Positions 22,330-34,682 of a stretch of DNA of 64,000 bases are shown piece by piece. The stretch covers positions 1,178,001 to 1,242,000 of the forward strand of contig JANEZZ010002197.1 in NCBI GenBank assembly GCA_026122225.1. The letters are read 5' to 3'. Source of the stretch: Heloderma charlesbogerti. Its lineage: Eukaryota; Chordata; Lepidosauria; Squamata; Helodermatidae. The stretch's first letter is position 1, and the number at the start of each line of letters is the position of its first letter. A program made the translations under genes and the position numbers. Below the pieces are notes generated by a model. It ran no database searches. It was not told where the DNA came from and saw only the letters and a program-made list of their open reading frames with translations.

Positions 22330-24797
22330 AGCTCCAGCCCTGTCAATAATGTCAGTAATGGGGGACTTCAATTTCCCCGATATTTGTTGGGAGACAAATT
22401 CTGCAAAACATGGCCCCTCCAGGAAATTCCTGACTTGTGTGGCGGATAACTTCCTCCTACAGAAAGTAGAGGAAGGAACTAGAGGATCGGCTATCCTTGA
22501 CTTGATCCTAAGCAACAGAGATGACTTAGTGGATAAAGTAGCAGTTACAGGAACTCTGGGGGAAAGCGACCATGTTGTACTTGAGTTCTTGGTTCTAAGG
22601 GAAGCAAAAGCCGAGTGTAGTCAAACGCGTACCCTGGATTTTAGGAAAGCTGATTTTCATAAACTCAGAACAATGATCAGTAAGGTCCCATGGCAAGCGA
22701 TGCTAGTGAGAAAAGGAGTCCAAGATGGGTGGGAGCTTTTAAAAAAGGAAATTCTCAAGGCACAATCACAAGCAATTCCAACAAGAAGAAAAGGTGGAAG
22801 ACAACAGAAGAAGCCAATGTGGCTTCACAAAAAGCTTAGGGATGACCTGAAAACAAAAAAGGACACATATAGGAAGTGGAAAGAAGGCCAAGTAACAAAG
22901 GAAGAGTACAGGCAGATAGCACAGAATTGCAGGGATGGCGTCAGGAAGGCTAAAGCTGAGAATGAGCTGAGGTTAGCAAGGGATGTTAAAAACAACAAAA
23001 AGGCTTTCTTCAGCTACGTGCATAGTAAAAGGCAGAGGAAAGAAATGGTGGTTCAGCTATTAAATAAGGATGGCAAAACGATAACAGATGACAAAGAAAA
23101 GGCAGAGGTGCTCAATTCCTACTTTGGCTCAGTCTTCTCCCAAAAGAGGGTCTATGACCCCCCTGGCAAAGGCGAAGTACAGGCTGAAGGGGCAGGATTG
23201 CAGCTGGAGATCAGTAGGCATATGGTCAAGGAACACCTCATTACTTTGAATGAGTTCAAATCTCCAGGGCCAGATGAACTGCATCCTAGAGTAATAAAGG
23301 AACTGGCAGAAGAACTCTCAGAACCGCTGTCTATTCTCTTTGAGAAATCATGGAGGACGGGGGAAGTGCCAGATGACTGGAGGAGGGCTAACGTTGTCCC
23401 TATCTTCAAAAAGGGTAAAAAGGAGGAACCTGGGAACTACAGACCAGTCAGTCTGACATCAATCCCTGGGAAAATTCTGGAGCAGATCATAAAGCAATCC
23501 ATCTGGAAGCACCTTGACAACAATGCCGTGATTACTCGAAGCCAACATGGATTTGTCAAAAACAAGTCCTGCCAGACAAATCTGATCTCATTTTTTGATC
23601 AAATAACCTCCCTTGTAGACCGTGGGAATGCTGTAGACATCATATACCTTGACTTCAGCAAAGCTTTCGACAAAGTGCCCCATGATCTCCTGATGAGCAA
23701 ACTAGCTCAAAGTGGGCTAGATGAAACAACGATCCAGTGGATCCACAGTTGGCTACAGAATCGGACTCAAAGAGTGCTTATCAATGGGACCTTCTCAAAC
23801 TGGGGAGAGGTAACAAGTGGGGTACCGCAGGGCTCAGTCCTGGGCCCAGTGCTCTTCAACATTTTTATTAATGACTTGGAGGAGGAGGTGCAGGGAATGC
23901 TGATCAAATTTGCAGATGACACAAAATTGGGCGGGATAGCTAATACTTTGGAAGACAGAAACAAAATTCAAAGTGATCTGGATAGACTGGAGCGCTGGGC
24001 AGAAAACAACAGAATGACATTTAATAGGGACAAATGCCAAGTTCTGCACCTAGGAAAAAGAAACCAAATGCACAGTTACAAGATGGGGGATACGTGGCTC
24101 AACCACACTACAAGCGAGAAGGATCTTGGAATTGTTGTCGATCACAAGCTGAATATGAGCCAACAATGTGATGTGGCTACAAAAAAAGGCAAATGCTATT
24201 TTGGGCTGCATTCATAGAAGAATCACTTCCAAATCCCGGGAAGTACTAGTTCCCCTCTACTCAGCACTGGTTAGACCTAATCTGGAGTACTGTGTCCAGT
24301 TCTGGGCACCACACTTTAAGAAGGATGCAGACAAACTGGAGAGGGTTCAGAGGAGGGCAACAAAGATGATCAGGGGACTGGAAACAAAGCCCTATGAAGG
24401 GAGACTGAAAGAACTGGGCATGTTTAGCCTTGAGAAGAGAAGACTGAGGGGAGATATGATAGCACTCTTCAAGTACTTGAAAGGTTGTCACAGAGACGAA
24501 GGCCTGGATCTCTTTTTGATGATCCCAGAGTGCAGGACACGGAATAATGGGCTCAAGTTACAGGAAGCCAGATTCCAGCTGAACATCAGGAAAATCTTCC
24601 TGACTGCAAGGGCAATACGACAATGGAACCAATTACCTGGGGAGGTGGTGGGCTCTCCCACACTGGAGGCCTTCAAGACGAGGCTGGACAGCCATTTGTC
24701 AGGGATGCTCTGACTTGGATTCCTGCCTTGAGCAGGGGTTGGACTCGATGGCCTTGTAGGCCCCTTCCAACCCTACTATTCTATGATTCTATGAATA
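22330..24797 (+). mobile_element. CR1 LINE, near-complete ORF2 with one frameshift
   Basis: The frame to 24217 encodes the C-terminal half of the apurinic endonuclease (MGDFNFPDI, ESDHV) and the reverse transcriptase (YRPVSLTSIPGKILE, YLDFSKAFDKVPHDLL, SGVPQGSVLGPVLFNIFIND and the catalytic FADDTKL). A single extra A in the A-run at 24181-24187 shifts the frame. Reading resumes in the second frame through 24713 with the typical CR1 C-terminus ([44 protein letters not shown]). The 3' end has GGTTGGACTCGATGGCC and ATTCTATGATTCTATGA. The 5' end is truncated; ORF1 is absent. Inactive but young. It lies opposite to GPR179 in intron 2. Confidence 0.95.
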
Positions 24798-24983
24798 TCA
24801 TCACTCTTCCTTTCCCACCAGTGCTTTTATTCCCACCCTTCGTTGTTCAACCCCTGACCTCTTCCCATTCCACTGTCTTGCCTGTCTAGATCAGACTTTT
24901 CCGACCTGATGTGTCCTCCAGGTGTGTCAGAGCACGACTCCTGCCATCGCCAGCCAGCATGCCCAATGTTATAGTCTCTCCTG

Positions 24984-25240
24984 CAGATCCGGGGTTGGAC
25001 AAGTTCCTGGAGGAAAAGGCTATCAATGGCTACTAGTCCTGGTGGCTATGTGCCACCTGCAGTACCAGAGGCACTGAGCCTATGTACACCAGTTGCTGGG
25101 GAACATGGGTGGGAGGGTGCTGCTGCGCTCACGCCCTGCTTGCGGGTTTCTGGTTGACAGCTGGTTGGCCACTGTGTGAACAGAGTGCTGGACTAGGTGG
25201 ACCCTGGGTCTGATCCAGGAGGGCTCTTCTTACTGGTTCA
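24984..25240 (+). mobile_element. CR1/L3-like LINE 3' end
   Basis: Contains GTTCCTGGAGGAAAAGGCTA, GTACACCAGTTGCTGGGGAA and CTAGGTGGACCCTGGGTCTG. The same 3' end occurs at 34260 and 35445 (minus), 46843 and 63503 (plus). It ends about 260 bp from exon 2 of GPR179. Confidence 0.7.
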
Positions 25241-25497
25241 AATGATATGCCCTCTGTGTGGGTACTGTGAGACTTTGGTGTTATATACAGCACTTGGCGC
25301 ACTGCAGGCACTATACTACATGTTACATAAAAACATTAGCAAGAGGAGGCCTTAGAAGAGACAGAAGCAAAATATTTCTGGGGAGGTAGTTCCACAGGAC
25401 AGGTGGTATAACAGAGAAGACTCCTATTCCGTAGCTCTACTAATCTAACATGGTTACGTGTCTCCGTTGGGAGTGCAGCTCCAAGGATCCTCCTTAC

Positions 25498-25606
25498 CTG
25501 CGTACTGTTGAGGTCACACTGGTGTGTGTTTGCAAACCATCCCTGTCCATTGGCGCACTGGTTTATATCAACGTTCTGGATTTTAACATCCATCCTCACG
25601 ACCCCT
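25498..25606 (-). CDS. GPR179: GPR179 coding exon 2 (start of EGF-like segment)
   Basis: A 109-bp exon: one base completing the split Lys codon, then 36 codons (residues 293-328). The acceptor is TTCCAG|A at 25607/25606 and the donor CAG|GTAAGG at 25498/25497. The peptide carries VDINQCANGQGW and THQCDLNSTQ, the conserved segment following the ectodomain in GPR179 (mammals have VDINQCASG and HLCDLNSTQ). NST at 325 is a possible glycosylation site. The two cysteines start the EGF-like module that continues in exon 3. Phase 2 in and phase 0 out agree with the neighbouring exons. A longer open frame around it (25336-25638) is only read-through into both introns. Confidence 0.95.
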
Positions 25607-27296
25607 CTGGAACAGATAACACACAAGGGATTAAGCAATTACTGGGGAGCAGGAAGGAAAACAGTTCTAACATCAGCTGGCTTACAGTAACTGCAGATGT
25701 TACCACAGCTGGCTGATAGGCATAAATAACTGCTCCAGAAAAACTAGAAAGGGAGCACCAGGAGGTGGCAAAGACCATTATTGGTGGTGGCGGGGGAGCG
25801 AGGATTTAATCCAAGCTATATATGACCTTACGATACTGTCAGTGAAAGCTGGGGGGAGCAAATGAGGGAGATAGCTGGAAAAATTGGCGGCGGGAGGGGC
25901 ACACATGGAGTCATCCCTGGGACACACAGAATATTGCAGCTGCTTTTTGTGTGATTATCTCTTAAATCTCTGCCCATCATGCAGCTGGTAAATATGGTGT
26001 AGAAGAAAAGGTGGAAAGTCTCTACTGGTAGCCTAGCTGACTGCCTTGTCACCTCCCTATCGCCCGCTCTTATCCTCAAACCCTCGTGTGTCATTCCTCA
26101 CATCAGTGGATCTGGTTCAGAGGCTTCATTGATGCCCAGGGAAAAAGTCTCCCACCAGGCAGAGGATATTACTTGACACTGAAACCCCAGCACCTCACCT
26201 TTTAGAAATGAAGTGCTGCTAAGCCCCCAGGCCTTGAGTCCAGGGTCCAGATTTGAGCCCCTAGCTCTGACAAAATCCTGCAGTGTGATCCACTCAGAGG
26301 CAGAGATGTGATTTCCATGGGACTGAAACACACGTAACTAACATACATCAGTCTGCTCCAGCCTGTTGCCTCCCACCAGCCCCAGCCAGCATAGCCATGC
26401 TAGATGGGGATGATAGGAGTTGAAGTCTAACACATCTGGAGGGTGGCAGGTCGGGGAAGGCTGACAGATGCAATCACAAAACAGCTGGAGCATGTGTGTT
26501 TCGAGATGCACTGTGCATCTTCTGTGCTTGCCTGAACTCTGGAAATGGCCCAAGAAGGGGCTGTGGGTCACTGCATGGAGAGTTGCCTCTTTGTTGATGA
26601 TTTTTTGTGCACAGGCAAGCAACCATCGGTCAGCGCAGGGGGAGGATGGACTTAGCAGATAGAGGACACCGTGAAACACACAATCCCAGCAGTGTGAGGG
26701 TGACTCAGGGGAAAAGCCCAGGAATCCTAAAGCAGAAGGGCTTATCTGTTGCAGGAAGAACCATCCATTCAGAGGATGAGAGACAGACGGACGGACAGAC
26801 AGGAATATGGCTGAAAGGGCAGTTAGATGGATTGACGGGCCATTCAGAGTTGGCCATTAGCAAACTAACTGGGGCATGCTGGGAGTTGTGGGCCTTTTGT
26901 CTGTCGAAACATGCATAGGATGGTGCCCTAAGATTGTAAACCAGAATAAGCTTTTTGATTAGGGTTGGTCTGAAGGTTTTTGCTGCGCAAGGTGAAAAAA
27001 GGACAGCACCATGCACACTCACTTGGCTGCCTCCGCCATCCCCACCGATTAGTCGTTGGTGTGTCCACACATGCAATAGAATGAAGTGGGAAAGGGGAGA
27101 CAGACTGGACTTCGCACTTTGGGGGTTTTGTCTTTTTGAACGCTCTCCTACATTGAAAAACCATATATCCCTGCTGGTAAAACAAGTAGCGCATCAGGGA
27201 GAAAGGTCCTCTAGCTCACCAGAACACCTCCTACCCCTTCTAGTTCCCACTGCTCACCCTCATCTTCTGAAAAAAGTGGGAGCTTAATGTTGCCTG
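25607..27296. other. Intron 1 sequence (right of exon 2)
   Basis: Mostly unrecognised. Holds a half copy of foldback family 2 (26380-26465) and a half copy of family 3 (26865-26934, GGGCATGCTGGGAGTTGTGG ... ATGCATAGGATGGTGCCCTA). Confidence 0.55.
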
Positions 27297-27450
27297 ACAG
27301 GTGGGTAAGCAAAAGAACCAGTCAGAGCTCTAAAGAAGCCATCCAAGGTGCTGGACCCCAACCCCAAAATAGGTTCAGCACCTTGGATAGCTCCTTAGAG
27401 TTCTGGCTTGTTCTGACTGAAACCAGAATGGATTCACAGCCCCACCGAAA
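27297..27450. mobile_element. Foldback element family 1, copy C
   Basis: Palindromic, missing the outermost bases on its left. CCAGTCAGAGCTCTAAAG..CCATCCAAGGTGCTG is mirrored by CAGCACCTTGGATAGCTC..TTGTTCTGACTGAAACC. Confidence 0.8.
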
Positions 27451-27605
27451 TTATAGAATCAAAGAATCATAGGGTGGGAAGGGGTCTACAAGACCATCGA
27501 GTCCAACTCCCTGCTCAGTGCAGGAAGCCTGATTCCCCAGCGGTCTCCCATCCTAGTACTAACCAGGGCTGACCCTGCTTGGCTTCCAAGATCAGACGAG
27601 ATCAG
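27451..27605 (-). mobile_element. 5S rRNA-derived SINE with CR1-type tail
   Basis: Reverse copy of the element at 1756: minus strand begins GATCTCGTCTGATCTTGGAA, continues GGTTAGTACTAGGATGGGAG, and ends GAGTTGGACTCGATGGTCTT and an ATTCTTTGATTCTATAA tail. It lies exactly between foldback copies C and D, and copy D lacks its first 25 or so bases at this junction. Confidence 0.8.
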
Positions 27606-27735
27606 AACAAGCCAGAACTCTAAAAGAGCTATCCAACGTGCTGAACCCTGTTCCCAAAATGGATTCAGCACCCTGGATAGCTGGTTCTGACTGGTTCTGA
27701 CTGAAACCCAGAGCAGATTCACAGCGCCACTGACA
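27606..27735. mobile_element. Foldback element family 1, copy D (left end missing)
   Basis: AACAAGCCAGAACTCTAAAA ... GGTTCTGACTGAAACCCAGA..GATTCACAGCGCCAC. The left terminus is replaced by the 5S SINE. Confidence 0.75.
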
Positions 27736-27884
27736 TCAAAGCCACCAGCCTCCCCTGGGAACGCAGGAGGCACGGTGGCAGCAATCACTCCCTCTGAATC
27801 AGTGGAATCTTACTGAAAGAACAGGTAAGCTATCCAGGTGGCAAGGTGGCATTCCTAATTAGTCTCCTCCAGTGAAGGCTGGAG

Positions 27885-28071
27885 GCTCCGATTTCGTGGG
27901 GCTGTGAATCCACTCCAGGTTTCAGTCAGAACCAGCCAGAACTGTAAAGGAGCTATCCAAGGTGCTGGATCTATTTTGGGGGTAGGGTTCAACACCTTTA
28001 GCGTTTTGGCTGGTTTTGACTGAAAACCAGAATGGATTTACAGCCCCACCGAAATTGGAGCTGCCAGCCTC
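27885..28071. mobile_element. Foldback element family 1, copy E (longest arms)
   Basis: Arms extend to GGCTCCGATTTCGTGGGGCT on the left and AGCCCCACCGAAATTGGAGC on the right, showing the full terminal inverted repeat of the family. Confidence 0.85.
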
Positions 28072-28377
28072 CACTGGTCTCCTCACTCCTCCACTGGACT
28101 CCTACTGTCCCCCTGTCAGGCGCTGCCAGTGCTGGGAGCCCATGGCTCTGTGGACTGATGCACCATGTGGTTAACCACCAGGGCTACAAATTGGAGCATT
28201 CCCTAGGCAGTGACAGGTCCCTCTGAGGCGGTGGAATCTCTTATATCTCAAGCCACTGCTCTGAGCAATGAGCAGAACACTTACCCAGGTTTGGTTCCCT
28301 TTGGAAGGAGGTCACTGGAAGTTTATTGGCATTTTTGCAATATTTGCATTTATTTACAAATATAAAGGCTGAGCATA

Positions 28378-28502
28378 AATCAGCCTTCCCCAACCTGGTG
28401 TCCTCCAGATGCATTGGACTCCAACTCCCATCATTCCATGCTTGGAATGATGGGAGTTGCAGTCCAGCACATCTGGAGGACACCAGGTTGGGGAAGCCTG
28501 GC
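28378..28502. mobile_element. Foldback element family 2, near-perfect hairpin
   Basis: CTTCCCCAACCTGGTGTCCT..CCAGATGCATTGGACTCC..ATCATTCCATGC is followed by the almost exact reverse complement. A well-preserved copy of the family also seen at 921, 29040, 36400, 57888 and 60402. Confidence 0.8.
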
Positions 28503-29039
28503 ATAGGTGGAGGCCCAACTTAAACACTTCAACAGACAGCCAAGGTCCACTATTTCCACATCAGATCTCTAGGGAGACAGCCAGCCCCCTAAGAAGCTTA
28601 CAGAGCCCAGACTCAGCTCTCTCTTTCTCTGTGCCTTTCTCCATCTCTAACTGCAGTCTGTGTCCTTTCTGTTTCTCCCTTACATGCTGGCACCTAGATC
28701 TCACCACATCCCTGGCTGGCAGGGGACGGCGGGAAGGTCCACCCCCTTCTTGGATTGGTTTTTCACCTTTATTCAGAAAACCTGAGGGAAATGGTCTAAC
28801 AATTACTCCCCATGGAAACACATGGTCCGGCTACTGATGTTCTTTTATAAAACCAAGCATTTGCCTCAAATAGCCCTCCTCAAAGAAATCTGACAGGAAA
28901 CCGATAAGAACATGTAAAAATTGTTTAAATTAGCCCTGTTGAAGTCTACCCAGAAAAAGTGTGAGAGAAGTGGAAGGTTGTGGGACAATGCTGGTGAAGA
29001 GGGAAAACTGAACAGATCTATGGAGGGAGAGAGTCTTTC

Positions 29040-29171
29040 GATCAACCTTCTTTAACCTGGTGCTCTCCAGATGTTATGGACTACAGCTCCCAGAATTCTT
29101 ACCCATTGGTCATACAGGCTGGGAGATGAACTCGAAAATGTCTGGAGGGCACCTCGTTGGGGAAGGCTGCT
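29040..29171. mobile_element. Foldback element family 2 copy
   Basis: ACCTGGTGCTCTCCAGATGT ... AATGTCTGGAGGGCACCTCG, with CAGCTCCCAGAATTC inside; more diverged than the copy at 28378. Confidence 0.65.
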
Positions 29172-29201
29172 CTAGGGGGATGAGACAAGAGGTGCTTCCA
29201 G

Positions 29202-29999
29202 ACAAGGCTTTGATGGTAAATACCTATTGTTGGTAAATAAATATGATACACAGGGTCTTAAGCAGGAATGGAATAAGGAACTGGATTGTCCCATTTTGCC
29301 TAATCAATGGATCATCACTTTAGTGTCTGTATCTGAAGCGTCTATGGATCTCAAGTTACGTCTTATTCAGCAAAAACTCTTGTTTCATGTCTATTGGACG
29401 CCACAAAGTCTCTTCAATAAGGGTTTGTCTAAGTCCACTAATTGTTGGAAGTGTAATACTGCTAATGCTTCTCTTAATCAGATGTTTTTGCAATTCCCAA
29501 TAGTTGTCTCTTTTGGGGAGGAGGTTATTATATGGATAAATGTTGTACTGGAACACTCTTTCATATTTACTGATGTACTGTACATGTTCTTTTAGATTAT
29601 CGACCTGCTTCCTGGAAGTTAACACACAGTCAGCGTAAATGGATTCTCCATGCCATTTTGACAGCTGAAAGACTGACATCACAACACTGGAAGGATAAAC
29701 CCTCACTTCCTGTAATGCTTAATACTTAATAACGTTTTCAACATTTCAATGGGTGGTATATAGGTGCCACTCGCAAATGGATACATACATGGATATTTGG
29801 TCTGCCTTTGTTGAAGTGTATGTATAATCTCTTTTACTTTTTAGAAAGCTGTATTTTCATATACACATTTCACATGTATTAACTGAAATTGATACATTTA
29901 ATCATGTCAACATATTTTCTTTTCTTTTCTGGTTTTGTTTTGCTTTGTTCTATTGAATTTACAATAATTAAAAAAATATAAAACAACAACAAGGCTTTG
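29202..29999 (+). mobile_element. 5'-truncated L1 LINE (ORF2 C-terminus and 3' UTR) with target duplication
   Basis: The frame from 29227 carries an L1 ORF2 C-terminal pattern: QEWNKEL, LRLIQQKLLFHVYWTPQ, then CWKCNTANASL. Later frames contain RKWILHAILTAERL and QHWKDKPSLP, so it is frameshifted. ACAAGGCTTTG occurs at 29202-29212 and again at 29989-29999 around the element, an 11-bp target duplication. The 3' end is A-rich (TTAAAAAAATATAAAACAAC). Confidence 0.75.
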
Positions 30000-32900
30000 C
30001 TGGTGCCATTCCTCTGCCTCATTCACTGAATTTTATGTGGATGCAATGACAATGGGCCATTTTGCGTGATCACCGCACCCAACTGTGGCTTATTGAAGCC
30101 ACGGTGGTTTGTGGTACATGTGGGTGGCCATTTTGAATATACAGCTCCCAACAGGGGGTTGCCATGGTTTGTCGTGTCATCTGAACCCAGCTGGCAGGTA
30201 TTGTTTGAGGGTTAAATAACCCTCATATAACCCTACAACAGCCCATGGCTTATTTGAGGGTTGTTTAACCCTCAAACAACCACTGCCACCCAGGTTTGGA
30301 CCGCAGGACAACAGGGGGATTTGGATCAGAGATGTGAGGTGTGTGTGTCTGCCCCCCATACCAGTTCCCCAACTTAAATCCCCCTGGAGCTGCTATTTGC
30401 CACAGAGGGGAAAACTTGCTCCTGGTGATTCTAAACCTCTACAGGATGTTGACCACAATCTCAAGCCTTCCTCCCCAGTGCTAGAGGACTGCGAAGACTA
30501 GTTTGTAAAATGAGCGTGGAAGTTTTTACCATGCTCCTTTTGCTGTCCGATTCTGCTCTAGACTACTCAATTCCGCTTTGCACAGTGCATAGAAATACAC
30601 ACGTATTTCTGTGTCTATAGAGTATGCACCGTTCATTTGCAATAAGTAAACGAAATGAATCCCACTGAGGAAATCCCTATATATTGTTAAGGGTTTCCTA
30701 CCCGAGTTTGTGAATAAAGCTATCAGTGTGAGCGGCCCTGACTTGACAAAAGAGAGTAGATAGCCTGTGATACTCGAGTGATGTATTTGCATCAGTGACG
30801 TGGTGGAGCCAGGGCTCACAGAGACTCAGCACCAGCACTTTTTTTTACTACCAGGGATGCTGACATTTTCTGCCATCCCCCTCAGAACTCCCTCTTCCCC
30901 CTGAGCTTAGCTGCAATCCTCATACTAGCTGCACAAGGAGAGGGAGGGTGAGAGTGAATTTCCTCAGCAGCTGTATATTGTTTTGGATTGTAATGCAAAG
31001 TATTTTGGGGTGGCTGGGGCCCCATCTATGTGGCACCACTGTCACCCCCCACCCTGTCGCAACTGCGCAGCATTGTAGCTTTGAATTAGCTTCTGCTGGG
31101 ATACACTCGCAGTTTACTGTGCGCTCCCCTAACAGACTCTACCGTGCCCCTTTTTTTGCCATTATACTTTGATGCGCAGTTGTGCAGGCCCATGAGCATG
31201 GGGGTGCGACACTTCAGTGGCTGTTTTGTATTTTAGGGGTTCTGTTGTGTCTTTCCGTCCCACATTAGGTAAAAAGTGGGGGTTCTGTGCTCCTTCATTT
31301 CCATGCCATCTGTTTGTCAGTTCCCCAGCCTGAGACTCTTGCGATGGTTTGTGTGAGCAGTACGTGCCTACTCATCACTCTGAAATGGGAGGCTGGAGTG
31401 AAGTTGGTCCTCCCCCAAGAACCCCTGGCCCTTGGGCACTAAGTCCTAAACAACCATTGCGAAGATATGAAGCCGCAAAAATGTGCAAAAGTGCGATTAA
31501 ATAAATGAAAACGCCTCTCTGTGCCTCTGTAAATGCGTAGCTGCGAAGGGACGGGGGGAGTATAGGGGCATCACAGAGTGACACAAACACTACACACGCC
31601 TACAACACGCCCACCGCAAAATGCGAAGTCGGTTTGGGGAACGGACAGACGGCTCGCAACCGCGGGAAATCCGCAGCAAATGAAAAACATTGCAGCAAAA
31701 CGCCTCCTTGGAAATCCGCATTTTCCGGGCGAAAGCCACGGATGGCTGCCAAGTGGCAACTACGTCATCTATGCCAAGGGACCTCGACTCGCAGCCACCC
31801 TGGAGTAAAAGGCTTGTGTAGATGGGGCCCAGGTCTTGAATGGGCAATTAATACCCATTAGCTTTACAAAAGCCCTGCTCCTGGTGGAGGTGAAAACTGT
31901 TAGAACTGGTCTGTTGATTTGAATCAATGCAGCTGCCTGCATTTCTGGTCTCTTCTTGGGGGTGTGGCTATGGGCACTGTCATGACGAGTGCCTGCACTT
32001 CAGAATTTACCACTACTCACCACTGACCTTCATAGCTAACGCGAGATGGCGGTCAGAAAACATGACTCCTCCAGATTGCCCCGTCTCTCACCAGCAGGAG
32101 GGAGAAGGTGTTTGTGTGTGAAAGGAACAATAGATTGAAGTTTTGAAGCCCAAAACATTTGGAGGACTTCAGGCTGGGGAAGGCTGTTTTAGGCTGTTAG
32201 GGATGAAGGGAGTCAAAAAAGCCATCGCCCTACAGAATGAAATTTCTAGGGTTGCACAAAAATGGGCTCTCAAAATTCTGCATCCTATTCGTGTATGGGA
32301 AAACTGGGGTACGGGGGTGGGGAACCACCCCATATTATTAAAAAGGAGATCGAATTCTCCATCACTCAAGATGGGGGCTGACCAAGAAAATTCTCACAAC
32401 GTTTCCACAAAAATTATCTTTTAAGAAATTTCAGCTCAGTTAGTATTAAATGGAACTTTGTTGTTAGTTCAAAATCTTTACCCACATCTTCCCTGAATTA
32501 TTGCGCTGCCCCTGTGGGGGAAAACAAAGAGTGTGAGAACCATCCCCCCCTGACAACCCCCACAACCCCAGTTTAGTTTATTCATTATTGTGTGATTTTT
32601 TAATTCTGATTTTAAACATTTTAAACATTTTAACTGATGGGCTGCTGTATTTATGATGATATGTTTTAACTTCTGATTCTGTAAACCGCTTCGAGAGATC
32701 TTTAGATATAGCAAGCGGTATATACATTGATTAAACAAATACATAAAAATGATGGATGAAGGAAGCAATGGGCTAAGAGAGGAGGAGTAGATGGAGCGGA
32801 GGCCATGTGCCTTGGTTTCCTTAAAAAATATTAAAATAATATTAACTAGACATTTCACACACGTGCAAAATTCAGCAATCATAGAATAGTAGAATAGTAG

Positions 32901-33237
32901 GGTTGGAAGGGGCCTGTAAGACCATCGAGTCCAAGCCCATTACCCCTAAAACCCCTAAAATAACATTTTAGATTTGACTGTGAGTGTTTTCAGATTTCAC
33001 TTTTGAATTTGGCTTAGAAGAATGCATAATACATGTTGTAATGTAAATAAGCACAAAATAAGCCAAACTCAACACTTTCAAAACATTGATTCCTACATAC
33101 TCCAACCATATCCATAATTGGGAATACTGAAAACAACTTACAGTACAAGCAGGGGTACAGAACACATCCGGAATGGTCAGGGAGAGAGAGAGCTGGAAGT
33201 ATCCTTCCTCCTTTAGTCCCCTTTCCCCTACCACAGT
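30000..33237. other. Intron 1 sequence, mixed old repeats
   Basis: 30050-30310 resembles foldback family 4 (GGTTTGTGGTACATGTGGG, repeated AACCCTCA). 31400-31840 is a CpG-rich block (CCGCAAAATGCGAAGTCGG, GGAAATCCGCATTTTCCGGG) that is probably a DNA-transposon remnant. 32680-32750 is an L2-type tail. 32881-32950 is the minus-strand 3' end of a CR1 (ATAGAATAGTAGGGTTGGAA). No exon is recognised. Confidence 0.5.
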
Positions 33238-33709
33238 GGCCTGGTTTACACATGCTAACCCATGCTATGATGAGTTGTTGATTTTAGGGTTGTTGTGATG
33301 TGTCATGCTAACAAACCGTGGTTTGTTAACCACAGACAACCCAGAAAAAGAACCCATGGTTTGCTGTTGGGTTGTGAACTCTGAGTTGTTTAAACCATGG
33401 GTTGAACTTACACGTGAACCCAGAACCAGGGTTTGTTCGTGGGTTGTTTTGCCAGTCTACAAAAGTGGTGGGCAAGAGCAGAAAAAAACCCCAAGCTGCT
33501 CTACATGCCAGTACTACAGTGCCCCAAAGGCATTTGGGATATAGGGAAGGAGCAGGTGAAGGAGGAATGGAAACAAACAATCCAGGGATTGAGAAAACAA
33601 AACACAATTTATTTGATTGTCTGCCAGACAAACCCAGGGCAGGGCAACAAACCTTGGCTTATCCATTGGTTGAATAAATCAGGGGTTAGCATTATGTGCG
33701 AACCAGGCC
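33238..33709. mobile_element. Foldback element family 4 (CTGGTTTACACATG type)
   Basis: Terminal inverted repeat of about 28 bp: TGGCCTGGTTTACACATGCT on the left and ATTATGTGCGAACCAGGCCA on the right. Interior is rich in AACCCATGGTT/AACCACAG palindromes. A second copy is at 59197-59493. Confidence 0.6.
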
Positions 33710-34259
33710 AGTGTCTCTCCCTAATACCTTATGGGCGGGCATCTCTCAGCTCCCTTCCTCCCTCTGCTCCTTTCTTCTCCTGTCTCTCTAAGAGGCAGTG
33801 TGTGTGTGCATGGGGGTGGTGGATCCCGGGCTCTTAAATCTCAGGGAGAGCCTCCATGGACAGAGGAAGCTCTCCTCTGCAGGCAGTCTCCCTCCACGAG
33901 TAGAGGGCAATGGGAATGGTGAGAGGACACAGAGCCAGTTTGCTTCTCTCCATTGCCCTTCCTCATGCAAGGACATTTCCTAAACAGGGCTAGAGATGTG
34001 TGGCGTGGTGCTGTTATCACACTCAGCCTTGATAGGCACGGTGTGCATAGACAGGATTGTGTTGCCATGGGCTAAAGGGAAACTATTTGCATTTATTTGT
34101 CTATGATAAATATGTATATCCCACCTTTCCGTGAACCAGGCCCAAGGTGGCCGACAGCAATAACAAATGCAAAAATCAATAAAACAATTGAAACAATCAA
34201 GAGACAACAGTAAACTATTGATCCTGGGCAGCATGTTATATAAATCAACAAGGATCCAT

Positions 34260-34570
34260 TAGAATATAAGAAGAGCCCTGCTGGATCAGACCAGGGCCCA
34301 TCTAGTCCAGCATTCTGTTCACACAGCGGCCAACCAGCTGCCCATGTTCCCCAGCAACCCACAAACCCACAGGCAGGACATGAGCGCAACAGCACCCTCC
34401 CACCCATGTTCCCCAGCAACTGGTGTACATAGGCTCACGGCCTCTGGTACTGGAGGTAGCACATGGCCATCAAGACTAGTAGCCAGTGATAGCCTTCTCC
34501 TCCAGGAATTTGTCCAACCCCCTTTGAAAGCCATCCAAGTTGGTGGCCACATCCACTGCATATGTTTTGT
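34260..34570 (-). mobile_element. CR1/L3-like LINE 3' end
   Basis: GAGCCCTGCTGGATCAGACC ... TTCCCCAGCAACTGGTGTAC ... CCTCCAGGAATTTGTCCAAC. Reverse of the copies at 24984 and 46843. A 30-base segment (CCCATGTTCCCCAGCAAC) is locally duplicated. Confidence 0.7.
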
Positions 34571-34682
34571 TTGGTCCAGGCCATCACCAGCTCTGCCTTC
34601 TCCACCTCCGTGGTAGACCACAGGCATTGCATGCAGGAGCAGGGTCAAAAACAGAACTCTCTGGGCTCAATATACTGTATGT

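Noticed and set aside
22271..24713. Host genes encoding reverse transcriptase-like proteins
   Set aside because: Domain order, frameshift, 3' tail and multiple truncated relatives identify a CR1 element; the BovB frames at 7214 and 51164 are likewise mobile elements.
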